From NCBI GenBank assembly GCA_963784805.1, contig CAWASR010000008.1:744001-808000 (forward strand): a DNA stretch of 64,000 nucleotides. The letters run 5' to 3'. Both the position numbers and the translations under genes were made by a program. The notes beneath the pieces were generated by a model. The model searched no databases. It was not told the origin of the DNA and was given only the letters and a program-made list of their open reading frames with translations. This stretch comes from Roseiarcus sp963784805. Its GTDB lineage: Bacteria; Pseudomonadota; Alphaproteobacteria; Rhizobiales; Beijerinckiaceae. This document shows positions 8,866-18,090 of this stretch, piece by piece (position 1 is the first letter of the stretch; every line of letters begins with the position of its first letter).

Positions 8866-9601
8866 AGCCAGGCCCTCATCCCGCTCTTCTGAGCGAAGGG
8901 CAAGCCCGAAGGCGGCATCGAAGGCCTTGAGACCTCATGCGCCTCTCGCGCCCGCCGCTGATCTTCTTTCCGGGGCGAGCTTCCCCGGCCGGAGGGACGG
9001 CGCGCGGAAAATCCTCGTCATCGCCTGCGGCGCCCTGGCGCGCGAAGTGCTGGCGCTGCGGCTCGGGCATATCGACGTGACCTGCCTGCCCGCGCAACTG
9101 CATAATCGGCCGGAGCGGATCCCCGAGGCCGTGCGGATGAAAATCCGCGCCAGCCGCGAGGCCTACGACGAGATCCTATGCCTCTACGGCGACTGCGGGA
9201 CCGGGGGCGAACTCGACCGGGTGCTGACCGAGGAAGGCGTGAGGCGGATCGAAGGCGCGCATTGCTATGCGTTTTTCGCCGGCGAGGAGGCCTTCGCCGC
9301 GCTTGCCGAGGAAGAGCCCGGCACCTTCTTTCTCACCGACTTTCTCGCCCGGCATTTCGAGACTTTGGTCGTCAAGGGTCTCGGTCTCGACCGCTTCCCG
9401 CAATTGCGAGACGATTACTTCGGCGCCTACAGCAGGGTCGTCCATCTGGCGCAATTCGACGATCCCGAAACGACCGCGAAAGCCGTGGCCGCCGCCGACC
9501 GGCTCGGCCTCGCCTTTGAACGCCGCTTCACCGGCCTTGGCGGACTGGCGGCGTTTCTGGGCGAAGAGGCGCGCGAGAAGGAGGAGCCATGGCCAGCCTG
9601 A
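8852..9601 (+). CDS. DUF1638 domain protein of corrinoid operon
   Basis: The 249-residue product has a poorly conserved, arginine-rich first ~50 residues. The DUF1638 core then starts at KILVIACGALAREVLAL, with conserved LPAQLHNRPERIPEAV and LYGDCGTGGELD. The function of DUF1638 is not established. In alphaproteobacteria these proteins recur in operons with corrinoid proteins and MttB-family methyltransferases, so a role in corrinoid methyl transfer is inferred. Several conserved cysteine and histidine residues (CGD-CGTGG, AHCYAFF) could bind metal. It overlaps the corrinoid gene at its 5' end and the following gene by 13 bases. Confidence 0.85.
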   Translation: MNRLEARPSSRSSERRASPKAASKALRPHAPLAPAADLLSGASFPGRRDGARKILVIACGALAREVLALRLGHIDVTCLPAQLHNRPERIPEAVRMKIRASREAYDEILCLYGDCGTGGELDRVLTEEGVRRIEGAHCYAFFAGEEAFAALAEEEPGTFFLTDFLARHFETLVVKGLGLDRFPQLRDDYFGAYSRVVHLAQFDDPETTAKAVAAADRLGLAFERRFTGLGGLAAFLGEEAREKEEPWPA

Positions 9602-9894
9602 CGATCCTCTATTGGCGCGACATCCCGAGCCAGGTCATCGTGAAGGCAGGGCGTTCCTCCGCCAAGCGCGAACTGTCGGAGCGCTTCATCCGCGCCATCG
9701 ACGCCGCGGCGATGCACGCCGGCGCCAAGGACGCGGACGCCTATCTCGCCGAATGGCGGCGCGGCGAGCCGGTCGTCTGCGGCGATGACTTGGAGAGCGA
9801 GGCGGCGGCCGCCGCCGAACGGCTCGAGGCCGAATACGACACCCACCGTCTGGCGATCCTCGCCAAGCATGATGGACGCGAAGGCCCTGCTTGA
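9589..9894 (+). CDS. small 'virulence factor' family protein
   Basis: This 101-residue acidic protein starts MASLTILYWRDIPSQVIVKA. It belongs to the short family commonly annotated as 'virulence factor', which in Rhizobiales sits inside corrinoid/MTHFR gene clusters. It has no membrane segment and no catalytic motif I recognise. A strong GAAGGAGGA ribosome-binding site lies inside the end of the upstream gene, and its stop overlaps the next start (TTGA). Its real role is unknown; the name is misleading and should not be read as pathogenicity. Confidence 0.85.
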   Translation: MASLTILYWRDIPSQVIVKAGRSSAKRELSERFIRAIDAAAMHAGAKDADAYLAEWRRGEPVVCGDDLESEAAAAAERLEAEYDTHRLAILAKHDGREGPA

Positions 9895-10409
9895 CCGCGC
9901 TCCTGACGCCTTCCGCCTTCGAACCGCGCGGCAAGCGGCCGCCGCCCGATCGCAAGCCTAGGGCAAGGCTCTGGAGCGTTCGCCACGCGTCGATGCTTGA
10001 GCGTCTCTACGCGTGGTTCGAGCCCGGCCTCGTGCGCCTCGGGCCGCTTATCAAACGCATCGGCGCCGCGCGGCTCGAGCGCCCAGTCGCGACGCTGGAA
10101 GCGGGCATAAAAGGCGTCCTGTTCGATTGCCGCATGTGCGGCGATTGCGTCTTGTCGAAGACCGGGATGTCCTGTCCGATGAACTGCCCCAAGGCGATGC
10201 GCAACGGCCCGTGCGGGGGCGTCAGAGCCAACGGCAATTGCGAGGTTTATCCCGACATGCCCTGCGTCTGGGTCAAGGCCTACGAGGGAAGTTTGAACAT
10301 GCGCGGCGGTCGGGCGATCGAGGAGGCCCTGCCGCCCGTCAATCACGCGTTGAAGGGCTCCTCGACCTGGTTGCGGCTGGCGCTCAAAAAGACGAGCGTC
10401 AACGCATGA
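9891..10409 (+). CDS. methylenetetrahydrofolate reductase C-terminal-domain protein
   Basis: The 172-residue protein contains a compact stretch with eight cysteines: CRMCGDC, CPMNC, GPCGG, NC and PC. This is characteristic of the MTHFR C-terminal-like family, which partners non-classical MTHFRs. The cysteines probably hold an iron-sulfur cluster or zinc. The frame opens with TTG at 9891, overlapping the upstream stop; no better start is visible. The MTHFR gene starts within its stop codon (ATGA). In corrinoid-dependent C1 pathways such proteins are thought to help MTHFR exchange electrons. Confidence 0.88.
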   Translation: MTALLTPSAFEPRGKRPPPDRKPRARLWSVRHASMLERLYAWFEPGLVRLGPLIKRIGAARLERPVATLEAGIKGVLFDCRMCGDCVLSKTGMSCPMNCPKAMRNGPCGGVRANGNCEVYPDMPCVWVKAYEGSLNMRGGRAIEEALPPVNHALKGSSTWLRLALKKTSVNA

Positions 10410-11452
10410 CCGCCGCCGCCGCTCCCCACCCCCACGACGTCGGCCCCGATCCGGCGGCGCCGCTGATCGATCTGCCAGGCCATTCGTCGCGCGGCAGGCT
10501 GGAGCGCGTGCTGCGGCGCGGCGAATTCGCCGTCACCGCTGAACTGAGCCCGCCGGACTCGGCCGACGCCGAGGACGTGCATGAAAGCGTGCGGGTGTTC
10601 GAAGGCTGGGTCGACGGCGTCAACGCCACCGACGGCTCCGGCGCGCATTGCCACATGTCGAGCGTCGCCGTATGCGCGATCCTGACCCGCATCGGCTTTT
10701 CGCCGGTGCTGCAGATTTCCTGCCGCGACTATAACCGGATCGCGATCCAGGGCGCGGTGCTGGGCGCGGCGGCGCTCGGCGTCGGCAACGTGCTCTGTCT
10801 TACCGGCGACGGCGTGCAGTGCGGCGACCATCCCGAGGCGAAACCGGTGTTCGATCTCGATTCGATCTCGCTGCTCGCGACCCTCCGCGGGATGCGCGAC
10901 GAGGGCCGGTTCCTCTCGGGGCGGAAGCTCACGACCCCGCCGCGGGTGTTTCTGGGAGCGGTCGAGAACCCGTTCGCGCCTCCCTACCAATTTCGTGTCG
11001 CCCGGCTCGCCAAGAAAATCGCCGCCGGCGCCCAGTTCGTGCAGACGCAATATTGCTTCGACCTGCCGATGTTGAGGAGCTTCATGGCGCGGGCGCGCGA
11101 TCTCGGGCTCGACAAGAGGTGCTTCATCCTGGTCGGCGTCGGGCCGCTCGCTTCCGCCAGGACGGCGCGCTGGATGCGCGCCAATGTCGCGGGCGTGCAT
11201 ATTCCCGATTCCGTCATCGCGCGGCTGGAGGGCGCCGCCGACCCGAGGGCCGAGGGCAAGCGCATCTGCGTCGAGATGATCCAGGCGCTGCGCGAGGAGC
11301 CCGGCGTCGCCGGCGTGCATGTGATGGCCTACCGGCAGGAACGCTATGTCTCCGAGATCGTCCACGAGTCCGGCGTGCTCGAGGGGCGCGCGCCCTGGCG
11401 GCGCGACTTCATCCCCAAGATGCAGCCGGTCGAGAGCCTGGAGGCGAGATGA
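10406..11452 (+). CDS. methylenetetrahydrofolate reductase (MetF-like)
   Basis: The 348-residue TIM-barrel flavoprotein has family segments FAVTAELSPPDSADAEDV, NATDGSGAHCHMSS, LCLTGDG and GAQFVQTQYCFDL. It interconverts 5-methyl-THF and 5,10-methylene-THF. In this operon the likely direction is oxidation of methyl-THF produced from a methylated substrate. The start at 10406 overlaps the preceding stop by the ATGA arrangement, showing translational coupling. A long N-terminal extension of the same frame further upstream is a shadow of the previous gene and was discarded. Confidence 0.93.
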   Translation: MTAAAAPHPHDVGPDPAAPLIDLPGHSSRGRLERVLRRGEFAVTAELSPPDSADAEDVHESVRVFEGWVDGVNATDGSGAHCHMSSVAVCAILTRIGFSPVLQISCRDYNRIAIQGAVLGAAALGVGNVLCLTGDGVQCGDHPEAKPVFDLDSISLLATLRGMRDEGRFLSGRKLTTPPRVFLGAVENPFAPPYQFRVARLAKKIAAGAQFVQTQYCFDLPMLRSFMARARDLGLDKRCFILVGVGPLASARTARWMRANVAGVHIPDSVIARLEGAADPRAEGKRICVEMIQALREEPGVAGVHVMAYRQERYVSEIVHESGVLEGRAPWRRDFIPKMQPVESLEAR

Positions 11453-11475
11453 CCTATCGGCGCCAAGCCGCAGTC

Positions 11476-11562
11476 CGTCATCGCGAGACGCGTGAGCGAC
11501 GACGCAATCCAGCGGCTCCGGCGCGCCTCGGGCTGGATCGCTTCGCTTCCTTCGCAATGACG
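11476..11562. repeat. REP-like inverted repeat inside the operon
   Basis: The arms are 11476-11512 (CGTCATCGCGAG...GACGCAATCCAG) and 11533-11562 (CTGGATCGCTTCG...CGCAATGACG). They form an imperfect palindrome of the CGTCATTGCGAGC/GCAATCCAG type, which I recognise as a dispersed extragenic repeat in Rhizobiales. It fills the 151-base gap between the MTHFR and methyltransferase genes. It may form an RNA hairpin that stabilises the upstream transcript or attenuates read-through. I see no second copy in the window. Confidence 0.75.
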
Positions 11563-11603
11563 CCCCGCGCCGCTTGCGATTCTCCAACAGGATTGTTTTT
11601 TCC

Positions 11604-12509
11604 ATGACCGAAACACTCGTCTCCTCCGCCAAGAAGGAAGTCGTGATCGGCTTCGAGCGCCGCTTCGTCATGATCGGCGAACGCATCAACCCGACCGGGC
11701 GCAAATCGCTCGCCGCCGAAATGGCGGCCGGCGACTACAGCCGCGTGGTCGCCGAGGCGGTCGCCCAGGTCGAGGCCGGGGCCCAGATGCTCGACGTCAA
11801 CGCCGGCATTCCGCTCGCCGACGAACCGCGAATTCTCGCCGAATGCGTGAAGCTGGTGCAGGAGACGGTCGACGTTCCGCTGTCGATCAATTCCTCGATC
11901 GTCGAGGCGCTCGAGGCCGGTCTTTCGGTCTATAAGGGCAAGCCGCTGGTCAATTCGGTCACCGGCGAGGAGGAGCGGCTCGAGCGGGTGCTGCCGCTGG
12001 TGAAGAAATACGGCGCCGCGGTGATCGCGATCTCCAACGACGAGACCGGAATCTCCGAGGACCCGGACGTCCGCTACGCGGTCGCGGAGAGGATCGTCCA
12101 CCGCGCGCTGGACCACGGGATCAAGCGCGAGGATGTCGTCGTCGACCCGCTCGTCATGCCGGTCGGGGCGATCAACGACGCCGGCGCGCGGCTGATGCGC
12201 CTGCTGCGCCGCCTGCATGGCGAACTGAAGGTCAACACCAGCTGCGGCGCGTCGAACTTCGCCTTCGGACTGCCAAACCGCCGCGGACTCGGCGCTGCAT
12301 TTCTGCCGATGATGATCGGCGCCGGACTGACTTCCGCGATCATGAACCCGCTGCACGCCGAGGACATCCAGGCGATCCTCGGGGCCGACGTCGTGATGGG
12401 CCACGATCCGAATTGCGGCGCCTGGATCCGCAAATTCCGCGAACCGGCGCCGGAGGGCGAGGCGGGGGCCGGCGGCCGGCGCGAAGGCCGCCGCCGCGCC
12501 AGAGGCTGA
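11604..12509 (+). CDS. methyltetrahydrofolate:corrinoid methyltransferase
   Basis: This 301-residue protein has the pterin-binding (dihydropteroate synthase-like) barrel: RFVMIGERINPTGRKSLAA near the N-terminus, AQMLDVNAGIP, VPLSINSS and KVNTSCGASNFAFGLPNR. The combination marks MeTr-type enzymes (AcsE/MtgA group), not FolP. It should move the methyl group between the corrinoid protein and THF. The ATG at 11604 fits the family N-terminus. The C-terminal ~25 residues are Gly/Arg-rich and appear non-conserved. The reactivase gene follows 11 bases later. Confidence 0.93.
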   Translation: MTETLVSSAKKEVVIGFERRFVMIGERINPTGRKSLAAEMAAGDYSRVVAEAVAQVEAGAQMLDVNAGIPLADEPRILAECVKLVQETVDVPLSINSSIVEALEAGLSVYKGKPLVNSVTGEEERLERVLPLVKKYGAAVIAISNDETGISEDPDVRYAVAERIVHRALDHGIKREDVVVDPLVMPVGAINDAGARLMRLLRRLHGELKVNTSCGASNFAFGLPNRRGLGAAFLPMMIGAGLTSAIMNPLHAEDIQAILGADVVMGHDPNCGAWIRKFREPAPEGEAGAGGRREGRRRARG

Positions 12510-12520
12510 GCGCTCTCTCA

Positions 12521-14533
12521 ATGAGCGCGCATCGCGTCGTCTTCACCCCGTCGGGCAAGCGGGCCGAGTTTCCCGATGGGACGAGCCTGCTCGCCGCCGC
12601 GCGCACGCTCGGCGTCGATCTCGATTCGGTGTGCGGCGGGCGCGGGATCTGCGGCCGATGCCAGATCGACATCGCCGAAGGCGATTTCGCCAAGCACGCG
12701 ATCGTCTCCAGCGCCGGCCATGCAACTCCGTGGAACGAGGTCGAGGAACGCTACGCCGGCAAACGCGGCCCGTTCGCCCGCAACCGGCGGCTCGGCTGCC
12801 AGGCCAGGGTCTGCGGCGATCTCGTCGTCGACGTGCCGGCGGAGAGTCAGGTCCATCGCCAGGTCGTGCGCAAACGGGCCGAGGAACATCCGATCGACAT
12901 CGATCCGGTGGTGCGCCTCCATTACGTCGAGGTCGCCGAGCCGGACATGCATGATCCGTCGAGCGACTTTCGCCGGTTGCAGACAGCGCTGGGCGAGCAA
13001 TGGGGCGTCGTTGAAGCGCAAGCCGATCTCGCCGTGCTCGCCGGCCTGCAGAGAGCGCTGCGCGCCGGCGGCTGGAAAGTCACCGTGGCTCTGCGCAAAG
13101 GCCGCGACATCGTCGCCGTCATGCCAGGCTTCGCCGAGCGCGCCTATGGCGTCGCCGTCGACGTCGGCTCGACCACGATCGCAGCCCATCTCTGCGACCT
13201 CGTCAGCGGAGCGGTCGCAGCCTCGGTCGGGGCGATGAACCCGCAGATCCGCTTCGGCGAGGATCTGATGAGTCGCGTCTCCTACGTCATGATGAATCCG
13301 GGCGGGGACAAGGAGCTGACGCGCGCGGCGCGCGCGGCGATCGACGCGCTGATCGGCGAGGCGGCGGCGCAAGCCCGCGTCGCGCGCGACGAAATCCTCG
13401 AAGTGACTCTGGTCGGCAATCCGATCATGCATCATCTGGTTCTGGGCCTCGATCCGACCGAGCTCGGCGGGGCGCCGTTCGCGCTCACGATCGACGGCGG
13501 CGCCGAGGTTCGCGCCCGCGATCTCGGCCTCGACATCGCGCCCGGAGCCTTGGTCTACGCCCTGCCGTGCATCGCCGGCCATGTCGGCGCGGACGCTGCC
13601 GGCATGGTGCTGGCGGAGGCGCCCTATCTGCGCGATGAGCTGACGCTTCTGGTCGACGTCGGCACCAACGCGGAAATCGTGTTCGGCAATCGCGAGCGGC
13701 TCCTCGCCTGCTCGTCGCCGACCGGGCCGGCCTTCGAGGGGGCGCAGATTTCCTGCGGCCAGCGCGCGGCGCCGGGCGCGATCGAGCGGGTCAGGATCGA
13801 CCGAGCGACGCTCGAGCCGCGCTTCAAGGTGATCGGCTGCGATCTGTGGTCGGACGATCCCGGGTTCGCCGAGGCGTCGGCGAATGTCGGCGTCACCGGG
13901 GTTTGCGGCTCGGGGATCATCGAGGCGATCGCCGAGATGTATTTGGCCGGAATCGTCTCCGAGGACGGCGTCATCGAGGGCGCGCTGGGGGCGCGAACCC
14001 GGCGCGTCGAGGCCATCGGGCGCACCTTCGCCTATGTTCTCAACGAAGGCGCGCCGCGGCTCCTCATCTATCAGACCGACGTGCGTGCGATCCAGCTCGC
14101 CAAGGCCGCGCTCTATGCCGGCGCGAAGCTGCTGATCGAGGGCAGGGGCGGCGCCGCGCCGGAACGCATAATCCTGGCCGGCGCGTTCGGGAGCCACATC
14201 GATCCTTTGTACGCGATGGCGCTCGGGCTGATCCCCGACTGCGACCTCGCCCGCGTCGCCAGCGCCGGCAACGCCGCCGGCACCGGCGCCCGGATCGCGC
14301 TCCTCAACCTCGCCGCCCGGGCTGAGATCGAGGACGTCGTTCGGCGAATCGAGAAGATCGAGACCGCGATCGAGCCGCGCTTTCAGGAGCATTTCGTCGC
14401 CGCGATGGCGATCCCCAACAAGGCGGACGCGTTTCCGAATCTGGCGCGGCGCGTCGAACTGCCGGCGCGCAAGGAAGCAGGCGCGGAGGGCGGCCGAAGG
14501 AGGAGGCGAGCGGCGTCAGTCGAGACCGGCTAG
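12521..14533 (+). CDS. 2Fe-2S/ASKHA corrinoid reactivation protein (RACo-like)
   Basis: The 670-residue protein has an N-terminal plant-type 2Fe-2S ferredoxin domain (C38, C44, C47 in CGGRGICGRC, then C93 in LGCQARVC). A linker leads to a large ASKHA ATPase domain with GVAVDVGSTTIAAHLCDL, LLVDVGTNAEIV, VCGSGIIEA and ILAGAFGSHIDP. This is the RACo/RamA-functional class that reductively reactivates Co(II) corrinoid proteins at the cost of ATP. It is the last gene of the operon. The C-terminal RRRRR-rich tail is probably poorly conserved. Confidence 0.94.
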   Translation: MSAHRVVFTPSGKRAEFPDGTSLLAAARTLGVDLDSVCGGRGICGRCQIDIAEGDFAKHAIVSSAGHATPWNEVEERYAGKRGPFARNRRLGCQARVCGDLVVDVPAESQVHRQVVRKRAEEHPIDIDPVVRLHYVEVAEPDMHDPSSDFRRLQTALGEQWGVVEAQADLAVLAGLQRALRAGGWKVTVALRKGRDIVAVMPGFAERAYGVAVDVGSTTIAAHLCDLVSGAVAASVGAMNPQIRFGEDLMSRVSYVMMNPGGDKELTRAARAAIDALIGEAAAQARVARDEILEVTLVGNPIMHHLVLGLDPTELGGAPFALTIDGGAEVRARDLGLDIAPGALVYALPCIAGHVGADAAGMVLAEAPYLRDELTLLVDVGTNAEIVFGNRERLLACSSPTGPAFEGAQISCGQRAAPGAIERVRIDRATLEPRFKVIGCDLWSDDPGFAEASANVGVTGVCGSGIIEAIAEMYLAGIVSEDGVIEGALGARTRRVEAIGRTFAYVLNEGAPRLLIYQTDVRAIQLAKAALYAGAKLLIEGRGGAAPERIILAGAFGSHIDPLYAMALGLIPDCDLARVASAGNAAGTGARIALLNLAARAEIEDVVRRIEKIETAIEPRFQEHFVAAMAIPNKADAFPNLARRVELPARKEAGAEGGRRRRRAASVETG

Positions 14534-14582
14534 CAGGCAAGACCTGGCGCTCGAACTTCACGCCATATTCAACCGGACTCCA

Positions 14583-14601
14583 CTCAAGGCGCCGCCTTGA
14601 G
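14583..14601 (+). terminator. hairpin after the corrinoid operon
   Basis: CTCAAGGC and GCCTTGAG form a perfect 8-bp stem with a 3-base loop, 50 bases after the reactivase stop. There is no T-run, so it is not a textbook intrinsic terminator. It could act as an RNA-stability hairpin or a Rho-assisted end. Confidence 0.35.
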
Positions 14602-14687
14602 CGATGCTCCCGGCAGCCCCCTGTGGAGCGGAAAAAGAGCGCCGGTACTCGGAATTTTGTGCTATCTCCCTTCGTCTGAGGGATGCG

Positions 14688-16583
14688 ATGGTCGAAACCC
14701 GCAAACTCGCAGCCATTCTCGCCGCCGACGTGGTCGGATTCTCGCGCCTGGCCGGCGTCGACGAAGAGCGCACGCTGGCGCGGCTTCGGGCGCTGCGCAG
14801 CGACCTCGTCGATCCGACCATCGCCGTGCATCACGGCAGGGTCTTCAAGCGCACCGGCGACGGCATGATCGTCGAATTCCGCAGCGTGGTCGACGCGGTC
14901 CGTTGCGCAACCGAAATCCAGAACGCGATGGTCGAGCGCAACTCGGGGCTTCCTGACGATCAGCGCATCGTGTTCCGCATCGGAATCCACCTCGGCGACG
15001 TCGTCGAGGAGGCGGACGGCGACATCATGGGCGATGGGGTCAACATCGCCGCGCGGTTGGAGGGCGTCGGCAAGCCTGGCGCGATCTGCCTCTCCGAGGC
15101 CGCCTACTGGCAGGTGAAGTCGCGGCTCGATCTGAAAGTGAGCGACCTCGGGCCCACTCGGCTCAAGAACATCGCGGATCCGGTCCGCGTCTATTCGATT
15201 GAGATCGGCAAGCCCGGCGCCAAGCCCAAGCCGAGGGCGGCGCCGAGCGGCCGGCTCGCTGTGGCCGCGGCCGCGCTAGCGGCAGTCATCATCGCCGCCG
15301 CCACGACCTGGTATGTGCTTGCGGGCAAACATGCGGCGCCCACAGCGTCGTCGGGAGCGGCGCAAGCGGCCCGAACCGGCGTGCCTACGGTCGCGATCCT
15401 GCCGTTCGCCAACACAACGGGCAATCCCCAATACGACCCGCTCACGCAGCGCATCAGTCAGAAAACGAGGGATGCTGCCGGCAATGAGACGTACTGGCGC
15501 ATCGTCGGCCGCCCGGGGGGCGCACCCGGGAGCGCCGCCGACCCGATCGAAGCAGGGCGGCACTTGAATGCCGACTATGTCGTCGCCGGGAACGTCGAGG
15601 CCGGCGGCGATGCGTTGCGCGTGACGTTTCAGGTCGACGACGTTCATTCGGGCGTGCGCCTTTGGTCCCGGACAATTTCACCGGTCCTCGAAAGCGTCAA
15701 CACCGCGGCCGCCGAGGCGGAAGTCGCGGGGCGCGCGGAAGGGCTGTTGAGAGACGCGATCCTGGACGCCGAGAGCGCCCGTATTTCTTCGGCCGGCGAC
15801 ATCGGCAAAACGACCTGGGGTTGCGTTCTTCAAGGCTATTTTGTCTGGCTCAAGCCAGAGACGGCCGCGCAGGCTCGCGACTGCCTCGAAGCGGCGTCGC
15901 AAAGAGATCCGTCTAACCCCAACGTGTGGGGGGCCCTCGCCTCTGTCCTCAATGGGCAGAGGACCTTTGGCTGGGGCCTCCCGCCCGAGGAGGCGACCGT
16001 CGAAAACCGCGTCCATCTCGGGGACCGAGTGCTGAAGGCGGCCTTGCGCGCCCGCGATCTCGCGCCCATGGGCAGCGGGACTCCGTTTACCGTCACCCTG
16101 GGCTACTGGGCCACATGTCAGGCGGACCGTGTTCTGGTCGAGGGGGAAAAAGCCGCGGCGCTCAGTCCATACGACCCCAGCGTGTTGGGACCCATAGGGG
16201 AGTTTGTCGCGTTTACCGGTCACTGGGACGAAGGCGTCGCGATGGCGGAAAAGGCCCTCAAGCTGGCGGGAGCCTCGGCCGATCCAGACTGGTGGTGGCC
16301 GGCGGCGAAGCGAGCCTGGTTCCGGGGCGAATATCAAGAGGCCTACGAGGCGTTCCAGCGCGGCTATAACGAATCGTTCTGGCTGTCGCAGCTCGATCTC
16401 GCCTACACCCTGCCGTTCCTCGGACGGATCGACGAGGCCAGGCAGCACGTCGCGGCGCTTCTGAAAATGTATCCGACGATGACGATCCGGGAGGCGGACG
16501 CGTTCTACAAGCTCGTCTGTTTCGATGCCGCCTTTCGCGAGAAGATGGACGGCGCGCTGCGCCAGGCCGGGCTGCCGGAGTGA
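14688..16583 (+). CDS. class III adenylate/guanylate cyclase with TolB-like and TPR regions
   Basis: The 631-residue protein has an N-terminal class III cyclase catalytic domain: metal-binding aspartates in ILAADVVGFSRL and GDGMIVEF, and the GIHLGDVV and GVNIAARLE segments. A transmembrane helix at about residues 187-210 follows, then a TolB-like part (VAILPFANTTGNPQYDPL...YVVAGNV) and TPR-like helical repeats. Such proteins are abundant in Rhizobiales and make cAMP in response to unknown cues. GAGGGA precedes the chosen ATG at 14688. It lies between the corrinoid operon and folC with no evident functional link. Confidence 0.9.
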   Translation: MVETRKLAAILAADVVGFSRLAGVDEERTLARLRALRSDLVDPTIAVHHGRVFKRTGDGMIVEFRSVVDAVRCATEIQNAMVERNSGLPDDQRIVFRIGIHLGDVVEEADGDIMGDGVNIAARLEGVGKPGAICLSEAAYWQVKSRLDLKVSDLGPTRLKNIADPVRVYSIEIGKPGAKPKPRAAPSGRLAVAAAALAAVIIAAATTWYVLAGKHAAPTASSGAAQAARTGVPTVAILPFANTTGNPQYDPLTQRISQKTRDAAGNETYWRIVGRPGGAPGSAADPIEAGRHLNADYVVAGNVEAGGDALRVTFQVDDVHSGVRLWSRTISPVLESVNTAAAEAEVAGRAEGLLRDAILDAESARISSAGDIGKTTWGCVLQGYFVWLKPETAAQARDCLEAASQRDPSNPNVWGALASVLNGQRTFGWGLPPEEATVENRVHLGDRVLKAALRARDLAPMGSGTPFTVTLGYWATCQADRVLVEGEKAAALSPYDPSVLGPIGEFVAFTGHWDEGVAMAEKALKLAGASADPDWWWPAAKRAWFRGEYQEAYEAFQRGYNESFWLSQLDLAYTLPFLGRIDEARQHVAALLKMYPTMTIREADAFYKLVCFDAAFREKMDGALRQAGLPE

Positions 16584-16658
16584 CGGCCTCCTTCCCGGAT
16601 GGCGCGGACTCGCGATTTGGTCGCCAGGCGTTCGATCGTGTCCGATAGACTGTTGGCG

Positions 16659-17965
16659 ATGGCTGAGCACTCTGTTCTCGCCCGCGCGCTGGCGCGCCTC
16701 GACGCGCTGACCGACTGGGAGCGGCGGCCGCGGGGAGCGATGCGGGTCGGCCTCGAGCCGATGCAAGACCTCGTGGGGCGGCTCGGCGATCCGCAAAAGG
16801 CCTTCCGCTCCATCCATGTCGCCGGCACCAAGGGCAAGGGCTCGGTGTCGGCGCTGATCGAGGCCGCGCTCGTTCGCGCCGGCCTGAAGGTCGGCCGCTA
16901 TGGGTCGCCGCATGTCGAGCATGTGACCGAGCGCGTGAGCGTTGACGGGCGCCCGGTCGGCGATCTCACGCTGGCGCACGGGCTGGAATGCGCGCTGGAC
17001 GCTTACGAGGCCGCGCGCGCCGCCATGACGCCGGGGGCCGAGGCGACCTGGTTCGATCTGATGACCGCCGCCGCCTTGGTCATTTTCAAGCAAGCCGGCC
17101 TCGACTGGGTGGCGGTCGAAGTCGGCATCGGCGGTCGGCTCGAACTCGACCAACGTCGTCGACGGCGAAATCGCCGTCGTCACCAACGTCGAACTCGAGC
17201 ACACCGAGATTCTTGGGCCGACCCGAGCGGCGATCGCGCGCGAGAAGGTCGGCGTCCTTAAATCCGGCGCGGTACTCGTCACCACGCTCGGCTCCGACGA
17301 CGACGCCGGCCGGGTTCTGCAGGCGCGCGCCGACGAACTCGGCTGCCCGGTCGCGCGCGCGCCTGTCGACGCCGCCGCGACGATCGAAGACGCCAACGCC
17401 GCGCTCGCGGGTCTGGCGCTCGACCGACTCGGCCTCAAGGGCGTAAGCGCGCGAGGCGATCCAATCTCGGGCGCCGCCGTCGGCGCAGTGGCTCCTCGAC
17501 GCCAAGACTCGCGCCGCCGCACGCCTGCCCGGCCGCATGGAGCGACTGGCGATCGACGTCGGTTCTGCGAGCCTGCCGGTCGTGTTCGACGGCGCACATG
17601 TTCCATTCAATCTCGCCGCGGTGATGCGCGATCTGAAGCGCGCGCCGGGCCTCGCCGGTCCCTGCGTCGCGGTCGTCGCGCTGGCCGCCGACAAGGACGC
17701 GAGGGGCTTTGTCGCGGAGCTCGGCCGGCGCGCGTCAGCGATCGTGTTCACCGACCTGCCAGACTCGCCCAGAGGCCGCCCGCCCTCGGACCTGCACGCG
17801 ATCGCGGCCTCGCTCGGCGTAAGGAGCGAGATCGAACATGACCCCAAACGGGCGTTCCGCCGCGGCGTTGAACTGGCGGCCGAGGCCGACGCGTGGCTCA
17901 TCGTCACCGGCTCGCTCTATCTGGTCGGCGCGTTGCGGAGCGAGACCGGCGCCGCGGCGCGGTAG
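16659..17965 (+). pseudogene. folC: folylpolyglutamate/dihydrofolate synthase FolC, two frameshifts
   Basis: The first frame contains the Mur-ligase-like P-loop VAGTKGKGSVSALIEAAL and continues to EVGIGGRL. One extra A in the AA at 17143-17144 moves the reading to the next frame (STNVVDGEIAVVTNVELEHT). A second extra A at 17445-17446 moves it again (AREAIQSRAPPSAQWLLDAK, then GRMERLAIDV, VFDGAHVPFN and VTGSLYLVGALR). Removing both bases restores a continuous ~435-residue FolC with no stop codons. Either it is a recently damaged gene or these are sequence errors. FolC adds glutamate tails to folates, fitting the folate-rich neighbourhood. Start could be GTG 16638 or ATG 16659. Confidence 0.85.
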
Positions 17966-18090
17966 CGAAGGGTCGCGACTTTTGGGAAAGAGCGGCAACC
18001 TCGGCCGATCCTGCGGGCTTCGCGCCTTGCCATTTGGAGGGATTGCGACATGCTCGCAAGGAGCCGCGAAAACGATTCCCGGAGCACGCC

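Noticed and set aside
9589..9894. Virulence gene
   Set aside because: The family label is historical; the operon context points to corrinoid C1 metabolism.
15678..17606. Minus-strand open frame across the cyclase/folC junction
   Set aside because: It overlaps two recognisable plus-strand genes and has low-complexity, family-less sequence.
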